DNA of 64,000 nucleotides, from the NCBI RefSeq assembly GCF_019236175.1, contig NZ_JAFAJM010000015.1, forward strand, positions 1 through 64,000, written 5' to 3'. This DNA is from Chryseobacterium sp. (lineage in GTDB: Bacteria > Bacteroidota > Bacteroidia > Flavobacteriales > Weeksellaceae). The translations under genes were made by a program, and so were the position numbers. The notes below the pieces were generated by a model, which did no database searches, had not been told where the DNA came from, and saw nothing but the letters and a program-made list of their open reading frames with translations. Positions within the stretch are counted from its first letter, which is position 1, and each line of letters starts with the position of its first letter. Positions 35,154 through 44,605 of the stretch are shown piece by piece.

Positions 35154-36314
35154 TTATCTGATTTGTAATGTAGCTCCCTGTTCCAAAATCTTTCTCGAGA
35201 TCACCAGCTTCATGATTTCATTGGTTCCTTCCACTACCTGATGTACTCTTGCGTCCCGCATCAGCCTTTCCACCGGAAAATCCTGGGTACAGCCATAACC
35301 GCCCAATACCTGAAGAGCCTCGTTGCAGATATTGAAGCACATATCAGTTGCTAATCTTTTAGCCATTGCACAGTAAGTCGTAGCATTCGGATCTACGGAG
35401 TCCAGTTTAAATGCAGCCAAATGTACCATTTGACGGGCTGCAACAAGTTCTGTTACCATATCCGCAATTTTAAACTGAAGAGACTGAAACTGAGCCAGTG
35501 ATTTTCCAAACTGCTGTCTTTCATGCATATATTGTTGTGCCTGATTGATCGCACCCTGAGCGGCTCCTACTGAACAGGTTCCAATATTAATACGACCACC
35601 GTCAAGCCCTTTCAGTGCTATTTTAAATCCTTCTCCGACTTCTCCCAAGAGGTATTTTTCATTAACTTCCACATGATCGAGAAATACAAAGCGTGTGGGC
35701 TGTGTGTTCCAGCCCAGTTTTTTTTCTTTTTCACCAAAGCTGATTCCTTTTGCATCAGCCGGTACAATAAAAGCACTGATTCCTTTTGCACCGGAATTTC
35801 CTGTACGGGCCATTACAATAAGTATATCACTTTCTCCGGCACCGGAAATAAATGCTTTGGTTCCGTTGATCGTATAGGTATCTTCGTTTTTCACTGCAGT
35901 CGTTTTTAAGCCGGCAGCATCTGATCCGGAACCCGGTTCGGTAAGACAGTAAGAGCCTAGCAGCTGTCCTGATGCCAGATCAGGGCAAAGTTCTTTTCTG
36001 ACTTCTTCTTTTGCAAACTGATCAATCATCCAGGAAACCATATTATGGATCGTAATATAAGCTGTTGTGGAAGGACAGGCAGCAGCCAGTTCTTCAAAAA
36101 TAATGGCGGCATCTAATCTTGATAATCCCAGTCCTCCAGCTTCTTCACTTGTATAAAGACCACAAAAACCAAGCTCACCGGCTTTAGTTATCGCTTCTCT
36201 CGGAAATATTTTCTGGGTATCCCATTCGGAAGCATAGGGAAATAATTCTTTTTCTGCGAATCTTCTTGCAGCATCCTGAAAAGCCAGCTGATCTTCATTT
36301 AGGTTAAACTCCAT
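35154..36314 (-). CDS. Acyl-CoA dehydrogenase, probably isobutyryl-CoA dehydrogenase
   Basis: The protein has 386 residues. This FAD enzyme makes the first double bond; in this operon the likely substrate is isobutyryl-CoA from valine. Signatures are YCLTEPGSGSDAA, the FAD/acyl-CoA site GTKAFISGAGESDI, and the C-terminal QVLGGYGCTQDFPVERLMRDARVHQVVEGTNEIMK with the catalytic Glu in EGTNEI. Substrate is inferred from neighbours. Confidence 0.92.
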   Translation of the reverse strand: MEFNLNEDQLAFQDAARRFAEKELFPYASEWDTQKIFPREAITKAGELGFCGLYTSEEAGGLGLSRLDAAIIFEELAAACPSTTAYITIHNMVSWMIDQFAKEEVRKELCPDLASGQLLGSYCLTEPGSGSDAAGLKTTAVKNEDTYTINGTKAFISGAGESDILIVMARTGNSGAKGISAFIVPADAKGISFGEKEKKLGWNTQPTRFVFLDHVEVNEKYLLGEVGEGFKIALKGLDGGRINIGTCSVGAAQGAINQAQQYMHERQQFGKSLAQFQSLQFKIADMVTELVAARQMVHLAAFKLDSVDPNATTYCAMAKRLATDMCFNICNEALQVLGGYGCTQDFPVERLMRDARVHQVVEGTNEIMKLVISRKILEQGATLQIR

Positions 36315-36350
36315 TTCTTCTTACAATTTAAGTTGAACGTTTATCGTGGG

Positions 36351-36382
36351 AAGTTGAAATATGTTTTAGCAATTTTCAACTT
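36351..36382 (-). repeat. Intergenic hairpin with GTTGAAA/TTTCAAC core
   Basis: AAGTTGAAA (36351-36359) pairs with TTTCAACTT (36374-36382) between mmsA and the acyl-CoA dehydrogenase gene. The same core recurs at 37919-37953 and, as single degenerate arms, at other junctions of this operon. Confidence 0.55.
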
Positions 36383-36393
36383 TTTACTTTCCG

Positions 36394-37890
36394 TTATTTA
36401 AGGCTGATGGTCATATTTACGTTGCCTCCCGGAACATCTTCTTCAAACCAGCGGGCTGTAATTGTTTTGGTCTCAGTATAGAAACGGACTCCCTGTTTCC
36501 CGTAAGAATGCAGATCTCCGAAGAAAGATTTTCTCCATCCTGTAAAAGAGAAAAACGGTAGAGGAACAGGAATCGGAAGATTGATACCGATCTGTCCAAC
36601 TTCAATTTCATGCTGGAATTTTCTTGCTGCGGCTCCCGAATTGGTAAAGATTGAGGTTCCGTTACCATAAGGGTTTGCATTGATAATGCTGATCGCTTCG
36701 TTTAAGGTTTCCGCTTTTAGCAGAAGTAATGCAGGTCCGAAAATTTCTTCTTTGTAAATATCCATATCTGCAGATACATTGCTGAATAAAGTAGGACCTA
36801 CAAAATATCCGTTTTCATAGCCTTCCACTTTACAGTGGCTTCCGTCCAGTAATACTTCTGCTCCCTGATCATAGGCAGTTTGGATTAAACGTAAAACTTT
36901 TTCCTTAGATTGTTTATTGATTAATGGTCCGAATGCAGCGGATTCGTCAGACCAGACTCCGGGTTTAATCGTTTGTAATGCATTTTTAATTTCATCAATC
37001 CAATGCTGAGCTTCTCCCACAAGAACTGCAACACTGATGGCCATACAACGCTGACCGGCTGCTCCGCAGGAAGCCCCTACCAGATTATTGATGACCTGTT
37101 CTTTATTGGCATCAGGCATTACAACCATATGATTTTTTGCTCCGCCAAAAGCCTGTACTCTTTTCAGGTTATCTGTTCCTGTACGGTAAACATGTTCAGC
37201 TACCGGAACGGAGCCTACAAAAGAAATGGCTTTGATTTCAGGATGGTTCAGAATATGATTTACCTGATCTTTGGAACCATGAATAATATTCAGTACTCCT
37301 TTTGGAAAACCGGCCTGTAAAAAGAGTTCGGCTATTTTCATGGAAGTCATCGGGGTTTGTTCCGAAGGTTTTAAGATGAATGTATTTCCACATGCAATAG
37401 CCATAGGAAACATCCACAAAGGAATCATTGCCGGAAAATTAAAAGGGGTAATTCCGGCACAGACTCCAAGTGGCTGAATATAGCTGTATGTATCTACACC
37501 TCTTGCCACATTTTCTACCGTTTCCCCCATCATCAGGGTCGGAATATTGCAGGCATGTTCTACAACTTCAATACCACGCCATACGTCTCCCATAGCATCA
37601 GCAAAAGTTTTTCCGTTTTCTTTTGACAATATTTCGGCAATTTCTTTTTGATTTTCTTTTAAAAGCTGCTGATACTTCAAAAATAGCCTGGCTCTTTCCG
37701 GTGTTGCTACTTCTTTCCAGGCTTTAAAGGCTTCTTTTGCTGCCTCAATAGCTTCATCTATTTCAGATAATAATGTTAATGGAACTTCAGCAAGAATTTC
37801 CTGTGTGGCAGGATTTTCTACCGGAAGGAATTCCGATGTTTTACTTTCTGTAAAATTTCCATTGATTAATATTTTTATTGATTGTGACAT
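36394..37890 (-). CDS. mmsA: CoA-acylating methylmalonate-semialdehyde dehydrogenase
   Basis: The protein has 498 residues from the ATG at 37890; the longer frame from 37947 adds a poor N-terminus that runs into the intergenic hairpin. It converts methylmalonate semialdehyde to propionyl-CoA, which then enters the methylcitrate cycle encoded just upstream. Motifs are [44 protein letters not shown] and the catalytic Cys in GAAGQRCMA. This gene links valine breakdown to propionate disposal. Confidence 0.93.
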   Translation of the reverse strand: MSQSIKILINGNFTESKTSEFLPVENPATQEILAEVPLTLLSEIDEAIEAAKEAFKAWKEVATPERARLFLKYQQLLKENQKEIAEILSKENGKTFADAMGDVWRGIEVVEHACNIPTLMMGETVENVARGVDTYSYIQPLGVCAGITPFNFPAMIPLWMFPMAIACGNTFILKPSEQTPMTSMKIAELFLQAGFPKGVLNIIHGSKDQVNHILNHPEIKAISFVGSVPVAEHVYRTGTDNLKRVQAFGGAKNHMVVMPDANKEQVINNLVGASCGAAGQRCMAISVAVLVGEAQHWIDEIKNALQTIKPGVWSDESAAFGPLINKQSKEKVLRLIQTAYDQGAEVLLDGSHCKVEGYENGYFVGPTLFSNVSADMDIYKEEIFGPALLLLKAETLNEAISIINANPYGNGTSIFTNSGAAARKFQHEIEVGQIGINLPIPVPLPFFSFTGWRKSFFGDLHSYGKQGVRFYTETKTITARWFEEDVPGGNVNMTISLK

Positions 37891-37918
37891 AGTTTTTGTT
37901 AGGTTGAAATTTGAGAAT

Positions 37919-37953
37919 AAAAGGTTGAAAATATTTATCATTTTCAACCTTTT
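37919..37953 (-). terminator. Perfect 14-bp hairpin between prpD and mmsA
   Basis: Arms at 37919-37932 and 37940-37953, loop of 7 nt, U-rich end on the minus strand. It is AT-rich, so it may attenuate rather than end transcription, or protect the upstream mRNA. Confidence 0.55.
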
Positions 37954-37961
37954 ACTTAAAG

Positions 37962-39413
37962 TTAAATGATCAGTAGGTCAACAAATTCATTGACATTGAG
38001 GTTGATAAGAGTGTCGTACTCCAGAGAGTTTTCCAAGACTACCCGTTGTTGTTTTTCCGGGAATACTCTGGCTAAGTTGATTTTGTATTTTTTAATCAGT
38101 TCAGGAATACCTTCTTCTCTTCTTCGTTTGTGACCGATAGGATATTCTACTTCTATTTCGTTTAGAATCGTTCCGTCGTTCAGTTCTATTGTTAAAGCAT
38201 TGGCTATCGAACGTTTTTCAGGATCGTGATAATCCGTGGTAAACTGTGTGTTTTCTACGCATTCAATTTTATCTCTCAGAATATCAATTCTCGGATCGGA
38301 AGCAATGTTGTTTTCATAATCAGCAGCAGTTAATCTTCCGTAAATTAATGGAACTGCCACCATATATTGAATACAGTGATCGCGATCTGCCGGATTGTTT
38401 AAAGGTCCTTTTTTATCAATAATTCTTATAGCGGCTTCGTGAGTCCGAATGGTAATTTTTTTAATGTCATCTGTAGTTTTTCCAAGGCCTTTCAGTGTAT
38501 GATGCAGGGTCATTGCAGCTTCTACTGCAGTCTGGGAATGGAATTCGGCAGGGAAAGAGATCTTAAATAATACATTTTCCATGACGTAAGAGCCGTAGTC
38601 TCTCTGGAATTTAAATTCATTTCCTTTGAAAGAAACATCATAGAATCCCCATGTTTTAGCGGTTAAAACAGACGGATATCCCATTTCTCCTGTCTGGGCA
38701 ATCAGGGCTAATCGAACTGCTCTTGAAGTGGCATCACCTGCAGCCCATGATTTTCTGGAACCGGTATTGGGAGCATGACGGTAAGTTCTCAAAGACTGTC
38801 CGTCTACAAAAGCAAGTGATACGGCATTGATCAGCTCATCACGGGTTAGGCCTATTAACTTCCCTACTACAGCGGTAGAAGCAAGCTTCACTAATAAAAC
38901 GTGGTCTAATCCTACTTTGTTGAAAGAATTTTCCAATGCCATAACTCCCTGGATTTCGTGGGCCATGATCATTGCTTCCAGTACCTGTTTCATTTTTAAA
39001 GGGGTTTTTCCTTCCGCAATATTTGTTCTGGATAGCCAGTCTGCTGTTGCCAGAATACCCCCTAAATTATCTGAAGGATGTCCCCATTCTGCAGCCAGCC
39101 ACGTGTCGTTAAAATCCAGCCATCGGATAATTGTTCCGATATTGAATGCAGCCTGAATCGGGTCCAGCTGAAATTGGGTTCCGGGAACTTTAGCACCATT
39201 AGGAACTATTGTGCCTTTCACTACAGGGCCTAAAAGTTTGGTACAGGCCGGATATGTCAAAGCTTCCAGCCCGCACCCAATTGTGTCGAGAAGACAGTAA
39301 TGAGCCGTTTTCCAGGCCAGGTCATTTTTTATTTCATAGTTTAATACGTAATCTGCAATATCAGCCAGTACTTTATCCGGCTGTGGTCTTTCATTCGAGA
39401 TGTGTGAACTCAT
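37962..39413 (-). CDS. prpD: 2-methylcitrate dehydratase
   Basis: The protein has 483 residues. It dehydrates 2-methylcitrate to 2-methyl-cis-aconitate and can act on citrate. MmgE/PrpD family marks are [52 protein letters not shown] and [15 protein letters not shown]. Hydration of the product to 2-methylisocitrate would need a housekeeping aconitase, because no acnD/prpF is present. It is third in the run after prpC. Confidence 0.94.
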   Translation of the reverse strand: MSSHISNERPQPDKVLADIADYVLNYEIKNDLAWKTAHYCLLDTIGCGLEALTYPACTKLLGPVVKGTIVPNGAKVPGTQFQLDPIQAAFNIGTIIRWLDFNDTWLAAEWGHPSDNLGGILATADWLSRTNIAEGKTPLKMKQVLEAMIMAHEIQGVMALENSFNKVGLDHVLLVKLASTAVVGKLIGLTRDELINAVSLAFVDGQSLRTYRHAPNTGSRKSWAAGDATSRAVRLALIAQTGEMGYPSVLTAKTWGFYDVSFKGNEFKFQRDYGSYVMENVLFKISFPAEFHSQTAVEAAMTLHHTLKGLGKTTDDIKKITIRTHEAAIRIIDKKGPLNNPADRDHCIQYMVAVPLIYGRLTAADYENNIASDPRIDILRDKIECVENTQFTTDYHDPEKRSIANALTIELNDGTILNEIEVEYPIGHKRRREEGIPELIKKYKINLARVFPEKQQRVVLENSLEYDTLINLNVNEFVDLLII

Positions 39414-39458
39414 TTTTTAGTTTAAAATTTTTATTAGTTGAAATTGTTTTAATCTTTT

Positions 39459-40613
39459 TTATCGTTGGTCGATAGAAACAAAAGCTTTGTTTTCGGGGCC
39501 GGTATAATTGGCACTTGGACGGATAATTTTTCCATCCTGTCTTTGTTCAATGATATGGGCACTCCATCCTGTAACTCTGGAAATCACAAATAACGGGGTA
39601 AACATCAGCGTGGGTACTCCCATTAAATGATACGATACTGCAGAGAACCAGTCCAGATTCGGGAACATCTTTTTTTCTTCCCACATGATGGTTTCCAGCC
39701 TTTCGGCGACATTAAAAAGCAACATATCACCTGCTTCTTCAGACAGTTCTTTGGCTACTTTTTTAATCACCACATTTCTTGGATCCGAGATTGTATAAAC
39801 AGGATGACCGAATCCTATGATCACTTCTTTGTTGGTAATACGCTGTCGGATGTCGTTTTCGGCCTCATCCGGAGAATTATATCGGCTTTGAATTTCAAAC
39901 GCGACTTCATTAGCACCGCCGTGCTTCGGACCTCTCAATGCTCCGATAGCTCCGGTAATGGCAGAATAGATATCGGATCCGGTACCTGCGATCACTCTGC
40001 TGGTAAATGTGGAGGCATTAAATTCATGTTCTGCATACAGATTGAGAGAAATCTGCATGGCTCTCGTCCAGGAATCAGAAGGTTTTTTTCCATGTAAAAG
40101 ATGCAGAAAATGACCTCCGATGGTATCATCATCTGTTTCTACATCAATCTCTTTCCCGTTATGGGTATAATGATACCAGTATAATAAACCGGAACTGAAT
40201 GAAGCCAATAATTTATCGGCAATATCTCTTGCTCCCGCCATGTTGTGGTCGTCTTTTTCCGGCTGAATGCTTCCGATAGCAGAAACCATAGAACGCATCA
40301 CATCCATAGGGTGGGCTGCTGCAGGAATACTTTTTAAAATATTTCTTACAGAATGCGGGAGACCTCTTAATGATTTTAATTTGGCTTTATAGTTTTTTAA
40401 CTGTGCTTCTGTAGGCAAATGGCCATATATAAGGAGATAAGCTACTTCTTCAAACTGAGCTTTTTCGGCAAGGTCCAGAATGTCATATCCTCTGTAGTGC
40501 AGGTCGTTACCACTTTTTCCGACGCTGCAGAGTGCGGTGTTTCCGGCTGCTACTCCTGAAAGAGCTACACTTTTTTTGGGTTTGAATGTGGGTTCATTAT
40601 TTGTTGACATCAT
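39459..40613 (-). CDS. prpC: 2-methylcitrate synthase
   Basis: The protein has 384 residues. It condenses propionyl-CoA with oxaloacetate. Citrate-synthase fold residues are seen: [16 protein letters not shown] with the catalytic His, [15 protein letters not shown] with the second His, and the Asp in [16 protein letters not shown]. The [13 protein letters not shown] form and operon context separate it from housekeeping citrate synthase. It overlaps prpB by 14-17 bp, so the two are translationally coupled. Confidence 0.93.
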   Translation of the reverse strand: MMSTNNEPTFKPKKSVALSGVAAGNTALCSVGKSGNDLHYRGYDILDLAEKAQFEEVAYLLIYGHLPTEAQLKNYKAKLKSLRGLPHSVRNILKSIPAAAHPMDVMRSMVSAIGSIQPEKDDHNMAGARDIADKLLASFSSGLLYWYHYTHNGKEIDVETDDDTIGGHFLHLLHGKKPSDSWTRAMQISLNLYAEHEFNASTFTSRVIAGTGSDIYSAITGAIGALRGPKHGGANEVAFEIQSRYNSPDEAENDIRQRITNKEVIIGFGHPVYTISDPRNVVIKKVAKELSEEAGDMLLFNVAERLETIMWEEKKMFPNLDWFSAVSYHLMGVPTLMFTPLFVISRVTGWSAHIIEQRQDGKIIRPSANYTGPENKAFVSIDQR

Positions 40614-41505
40614 TATTCTTTTTAAAAAGGTTATCTAATTTTTGTTCATAATCATGGTACCCGATACTTTGGTAGAGCTCTTCTCTTGTTTGCATGGTGT
40701 TGAGCACATTGATCTGTGTACCGTCTTTACGGATATGTTCATATACGTTCTGAGCAGCTTTATTAGCGGCGCGGAAAGCGGAAAGCGGATAAAGAATCAA
40801 TCCCACTCCGGCCGTCTTTAATTCTTCCACCGTATACATATCGATCATGCCAAATTCTGTGATATTGGCTAATACGGGTATTCCTGCAGCGTCTACAAAT
40901 TTCTGGTAGAAGCTTAGGTCAGGAACTGCCTCTGCAAAAATGAAATCTGCGCCGGCCTCTTTATAAGCGATTGCTCTTTCCAGTGTTTTTTCCAGTCCTT
41001 CATTAGCGAATGCATCTGTTCTTGCCCCGATTACAAAATTTTCATCAGTACGGGCATCTACTGCAGCTTTCAGCCTGTCCATCATTTCTTCTTTGCTTAC
41101 AATTTCTTTCCCGGGGCGATGTCCACAACGTTTGGCACCTACCTGATCTTCAATATGCAGTGCGGCGGCACCTGCTTTAATCAGTGATTTCACAGTTCGG
41201 GCGACATTAAAAGCAGAAGGTCCAAATCCTGTATCCACATCCACCATCAGAGGAAGGTTGCAGATATTGGTGATGCGTTGAACATCTATTAGTACATCTT
41301 CAAGACTTGTAATTCCCAGATCGGGAACTCCTAAAGAACCGGCGGCAACTCCGCCTCCGGAAAGATAAATGGCATTAAACCCCGCCTGTTGTGCTAATAA
41401 TGCGTGATTAGCATTAATAGCACCTACAATCTGCAGAGGTTTTTCTTTCTGCATAGCCTCACGGAATTGTAAACCGGGAGATTGCAAGCTTTCATTTTTA
41501 ATCAT
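40597..41505 (-). CDS. prpB: 2-methylisocitrate lyase
   Basis: The protein has 302 residues. It cleaves 2-methylisocitrate to pyruvate and succinate, the last step of the methylcitrate cycle. It has the isocitrate lyase/PEP mutase barrel with metal-binding MVDVDTGFG (about 87-95), catalytic KRCGH at 125-129 (Cys127) and [12 protein letters not shown]. It is the first gene after the cobalamin riboswitch, with a leader of about 415 nt between them. Confidence 0.94.
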   Translation of the reverse strand: MIKNESLQSPGLQFREAMQKEKPLQIVGAINANHALLAQQAGFNAIYLSGGGVAAGSLGVPDLGITSLEDVLIDVQRITNICNLPLMVDVDTGFGPSAFNVARTVKSLIKAGAAALHIEDQVGAKRCGHRPGKEIVSKEEMMDRLKAAVDARTDENFVIGARTDAFANEGLEKTLERAIAYKEAGADFIFAEAVPDLSFYQKFVDAAGIPVLANITEFGMIDMYTVEELKTAGVGLILYPLSAFRAANKAAQNVYEHIRKDGTQINVLNTMQTREELYQSIGYHDYEQKLDNLFKKNNDVNK

Positions 41506-41919
41506 TTAATATCTATTGTTTAGTTAGAATTTGTCTGGTGTTTGGTATTGCTTATGTAAGCAATAGTTACGGGTATTTCGGAATCCCTGATGATAAAAAA
41601 GAATAATGATGAACGGGATATACATTGAGGTTGAAATCATGCATAACTCCAGGTACCCGGTAGAATAAGCCGCTTTTTTGTATGCCGGGACGGTTTGTAA
41701 TGGGTTCATAGAGATGATGTGTCTGCATTTTCAACTTTTTAAATGATAAAATCCTTTTAAAAAGCTCTTGCCGAACTTCACAGTGCTTTGGAGATAAAAT
41801 TACGGAAAGGAGAGAATACGAATGGGTTTATAGCAATAACAGACAGGACGTATAGCCCCATTAAATCTATATCAAAAATAACTTGCGTAAAAAATCACAC
41901 CGTTATCCATATCGTATCA
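41506..41919 (-). other. Long leader between the cobalamin riboswitch and prpB
   Basis: About 415 nt. No clear terminator or ribosome-site sequester was found by eye. A 61-codon same-strand frame (41524-41709) begins with an ATG but has no recognisable family, so a leader peptide cannot be claimed. Confidence 0.4.
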
Positions 41920-42150
41920 TACCTGACTATAAGCTTCAGATCGCGAAAGCATCGTCAATTCGAAATAGGCAGGTCTCCTGACTTGTAACAGTTTTTATCA
42001 TCCTTCCCATTTACCAAAGTGAACAGTGGATTATGTATTGATAAAAACATGATATGTTACTTACAGTTGCGCGACAGTTCGTGATTTGCACACGATTCCC
42101 TTTTAATACACAGCTAAATGTAACCAGTTTCGGTTGATAAAGAAGATGTT
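41920..42150 (-). promoter_or_regulatory. Cobalamin riboswitch upstream of the prp/valine operon
   Basis: On the minus strand AGGGAATCGTGTGCAAATCA, the L5 region with GTCGCGCAACTGTAAG and the B12 box AAGTCAGGAGACCTGCC (plus 41968-41984) match the metE copy closely. The GGGAATC core is at plus 42094-42100. The trailing hairpin at 41924-41957 has the same TGAC/GTCA outer stem, GCTT/AAGC inner stem and TCGCGATCTG loop as the metE riboswitch. Boundaries are approximate. Confidence 0.9.
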
Positions 42151-42601
42151 AAGAACTCCTTGGTGGTAAATATAGCCATTTTATTGAAACAGCCGCATTA
42201 TGATTTATCTTTTATCCTGAAAAAGCTTTAAACCATTGAGTATATGAGGAATATTTTGCCCTTATTTTATTTTTTTAAGCTGAAATTTCGGTTTATTTTA
42301 GAAATATTTATATTTTTTTTAACACCAAAAATTATGCTTTGAATAAAAAGATCCGATAATGCCTTTGAATTTTCACTTATTTTAATGTTAAATTTTTATT
42401 ATATTATTTGTGATTTTTTCAACATTCCAACCAGCAATACTTATCCGGAGCTTTTTTAGAAAAGATGATTTTCCTGAAATTCAATAAGAGGACTTCAGAT
42501 TTAAAAATTGACATTTCATAGCGCTAAAAATACACTTGAATCAGAAAATGCTTATCATATCTGAGTAAAAACAGTTTTTTTGTATTTTTAATAACGGATA
42601 T
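42151..42601. other. AT-rich intergenic region
   Basis: About 450 bp between the riboswitch and the divergent small membrane protein gene. The riboswitch promoter must lie at its left end. No gene or strong hairpin was found. Confidence 0.5.
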
Positions 42602-42853
42602 ATGTCGAAAGAAAAACTGAAGTTAAAACATAAGCTGGGATCGGTTTTCCTGGGATCCGGAATCATATGCTTGGCCGGAGTTCCTGCCCTTTCTTTTTTG
42701 GATTTTCCCAATAAAGCAGCAACGATACTGGTAGTGCTTATTACCGGAGAAACCTTGTTTCTGATCACTATAACTTTATCAGGAAAAGGATATCTGGAAA
42801 AAATACAGCAATTCATAAGATGGTTTTTCTTTTTCAGAAAGAAAAAGAAGTAG
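42602..42853 (+). CDS. Small membrane protein, transporter-suffix type
   Basis: The protein has 83 residues: two hydrophobic helices (about 12-31 and 37-57) joined by a FPNKAAT loop, and a very basic C-terminus (FRKKKK). The GSVFLGSGIICLAGVPALSFLDFP stretch matches what is called the transporter suffix domain, usually found after a transporter but here free-standing. Function is unknown. It is monocistronic with a strong terminator. Confidence 0.6.
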   Translation: MSKEKLKLKHKLGSVFLGSGIICLAGVPALSFLDFPNKAATILVVLITGETLFLITITLSGKGYLEKIQQFIRWFFFFRKKKK

Positions 42854-42865
42854 TTTAGAGATAAT

Positions 42866-42905
42866 AAGACAGAAATAATTCCTGTTAAAAAATTATTTCT
42901 GTCTT
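42866..42905. terminator. Bidirectional terminator
   Basis: A 15-bp perfect stem (42866-42880 with 42891-42905) between the convergent small membrane protein and Cys/His protein genes. Confidence 0.8.
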
Positions 42906-42915
42906 GTAAAAACAG

Positions 42916-43401
42916 CTATAAAGAAGATATATATACTTCTATTTTTGTTCCGTCATAGTTAAAGGTTCCGTCTTCATTTTTCTTTCCTAAAACCCATTCT
43001 AAATCTACGGGGACAGACCATGAGGATCCTAATGTAAACCCGTTCACAGATCTGATCTCATTCCCGTTTCCTGTGGATATTGCGGAATGAAACCAGGTTT
43101 TATCGGCAAGTCTGTAGAATCCGATAGCTTTTCCTTTAGGGATGATGGAATATCCATCCCATTTATCTCCCGCTGAGTAATTGAATTTGCTCAGCCATTT
43201 TTGACCGGTTGAATCGGCCAGTTCATCAGGTTTTATATCAGCACCGCGCATATACAGGGCGTAAGCTACAACATCATGGCATACTCCGCTGTTGTATTTT
43301 GAAATATTCTCTGCTCCTGAGAGAATGGAATTGGCAACGGGGGCCCTTTCTGATAATGATAACTGAGCGGCTCTGGCTCCTTCTGGTGTTACAAATGACA
43401 T
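42916..43401 (-). CDS. Orphan Cys/His hydrolase-like protein
   Basis: The protein has 161 residues and no signal peptide. GVCHDVVAYALYMRG puts a Cys (41) at the start of a helix, and WFHSAISTGNGNEIRSVNG provides a His (105) on a strand and Asn113/Asn120. That is the Cys-helix/His-strand order of NlpC/P60- and amidase-type papain-fold enzymes. A type VI amidase effector, toxin or housekeeping amidase would fit; no immunity gene is adjacent. I do not recognise the exact family. Confidence 0.5.
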   Translation of the reverse strand: MSFVTPEGARAAQLSLSERAPVANSILSGAENISKYNSGVCHDVVAYALYMRGADIKPDELADSTGQKWLSKFNYSAGDKWDGYSIIPKGKAIGFYRLADKTWFHSAISTGNGNEIRSVNGFTLGSSWSVPVDLEWVLGKKNEDGTFNYDGTKIEVYISSL

Positions 43402-43480
43402 ATTAATGATTTTTATGGTGTATGTAAATATACTTATTTTAAATTAAATGTCTGATAATCATCTGGAAACATTCTTGTCG

Positions 43481-44605
43481 TTAACTGGTTTTTCTGTAAT
43501 TGAAAATGGCAAGTCCGTTTAAAACAACAGCAAAGCCTATGAGATAAAAGAACTCATTTTTTACCTCTGAAAAGTGACTTCCTTTCAGGACAATTAATCG
43601 TACTACTTTGATAAAATGCGTCACCGGAGTAAAACCTGACATTGTTCTTGCCCAATCGGGCATACTTTCTGTATTGGTGAAAAAACCACTCATCAGCATG
43701 AAAACCATCATAAAGAAATAGGCAATAAACATAGCCTGTAACTGTGTATCGGCAAAAGTTGATATGAGTAATCCCAATCCCAGTAAAGCAATAAGATAAA
43801 CTGCTGCAAATGTATAGAGCGTCAGCAGACTGCCTTCAGGGAAAATACCGTAAATAATGTACATGACGACTAATCCGATTGTAAAAACAGTCATTCCTAC
43901 AATCCAGAAAGGAATCAGCTTTCCCAGAATAAACTGCCATTTTTTGATTGGGGTTACATTGATCTGTTCAATGGTACCTATTTCTTTTTCTTTTACAATA
44001 TTCAGAGCCGTAATAAACCCTCCAATTAAGGTAAGCAATAGTACCAGAATTCCCGGAACCATATAATATTTATATTCTTCCCGTGGATTGTACCAGCCGG
44101 AGTTTGCAATGCTGATTGTGGCTGGAGATAAATCCGCGGAAGATTTTGGAGATTTGACATTGATGTCCAGATTGCCGTTAAAGTCAGTAATCACTGAAAG
44201 TAAATAACTTCCTCCTACTGATGATTTTGTGCCATTAATGGCATCTATTGACAGATTGACTTTCTGACTTCCTTCCCGAACAAGGTTACGTTCAAATCCG
44301 GGAGGAATTTCCAATACGAGGTCTGCCGTACCTTTCTCAATCATTTTTAGCCCCTCTTTATATGAGTCCGGATTTCCTGCCAGTTTAAAATATCCTGAAG
44401 CCAGAATTTTATGAAGGAGTTTTTGAGAATAGCTGCTGTGGTCATGATCAACATACGCAATATTAACATTTTTTACTTCGAAATTAGCTGCCAAAGGCAT
44501 AATGATAAGCTGAACAGTAGGCATCACAAACATCATAGCCAGAATTATTTTGTCTCTGAATATCTGCCGGAATTCTTTTTTTAATATGAATATCATAATT
44601 TTCAT
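43481..44605 (-). CDS. ABC-2 type permease (second)
   Basis: The protein has 374 residues: an N-terminal membrane helix, a large periplasmic loop (about 45-175), then five or six helices near the C-terminus, as in YhhJ/YbhR. FIRDKIILAMMFVMPTVQLIIMPL-like and VKEKEIGTIEQINVTPIKKWQFILGK segments are typical. It starts inside the last codon of the other permease (ATGA overlap), so the two form a coupled pair. It is the last gene of the exporter operon. Confidence 0.9.
   Translation of the reverse strand: MKIMIFILKKEFRQIFRDKIILAMMFVMPTVQLIIMPLAANFEVKNVNIAYVDHDHSSYSQKLLHKILASGYFKLAGNPDSYKEGLKMIEKGTADLVLEIPPGFERNLVREGSQKVNLSIDAINGTKSSVGGSYLLSVITDFNGNLDINVKSPKSSADLSPATISIANSGWYNPREEYKYYMVPGILVLLLTLIGGFITALNIVKEKEIGTIEQINVTPIKKWQFILGKLIPFWIVGMTVFTIGLVVMYIIYGIFPEGSLLTLYTFAAVYLIALLGLGLLISTFADTQLQAMFIAYFFMMVFMLMSGFFTNTESMPDWARTMSGFTPVTHFIKVVRLIVLKGSHFSEVKNEFFYLIGFAVVLNGLAIFNYRKTS

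Noticed and set aside
41524..41709. 61-codon minus-strand frame between the riboswitch and prpB, considered as a leader peptide
   Set aside because: No repeats of regulatory codons, no family match and no clear ribosome site; position alone is not enough.
41788..41988. Plus-strand frame over the prp riboswitch
   Set aside because: It reads through the B12 box region antisense and has no domain.
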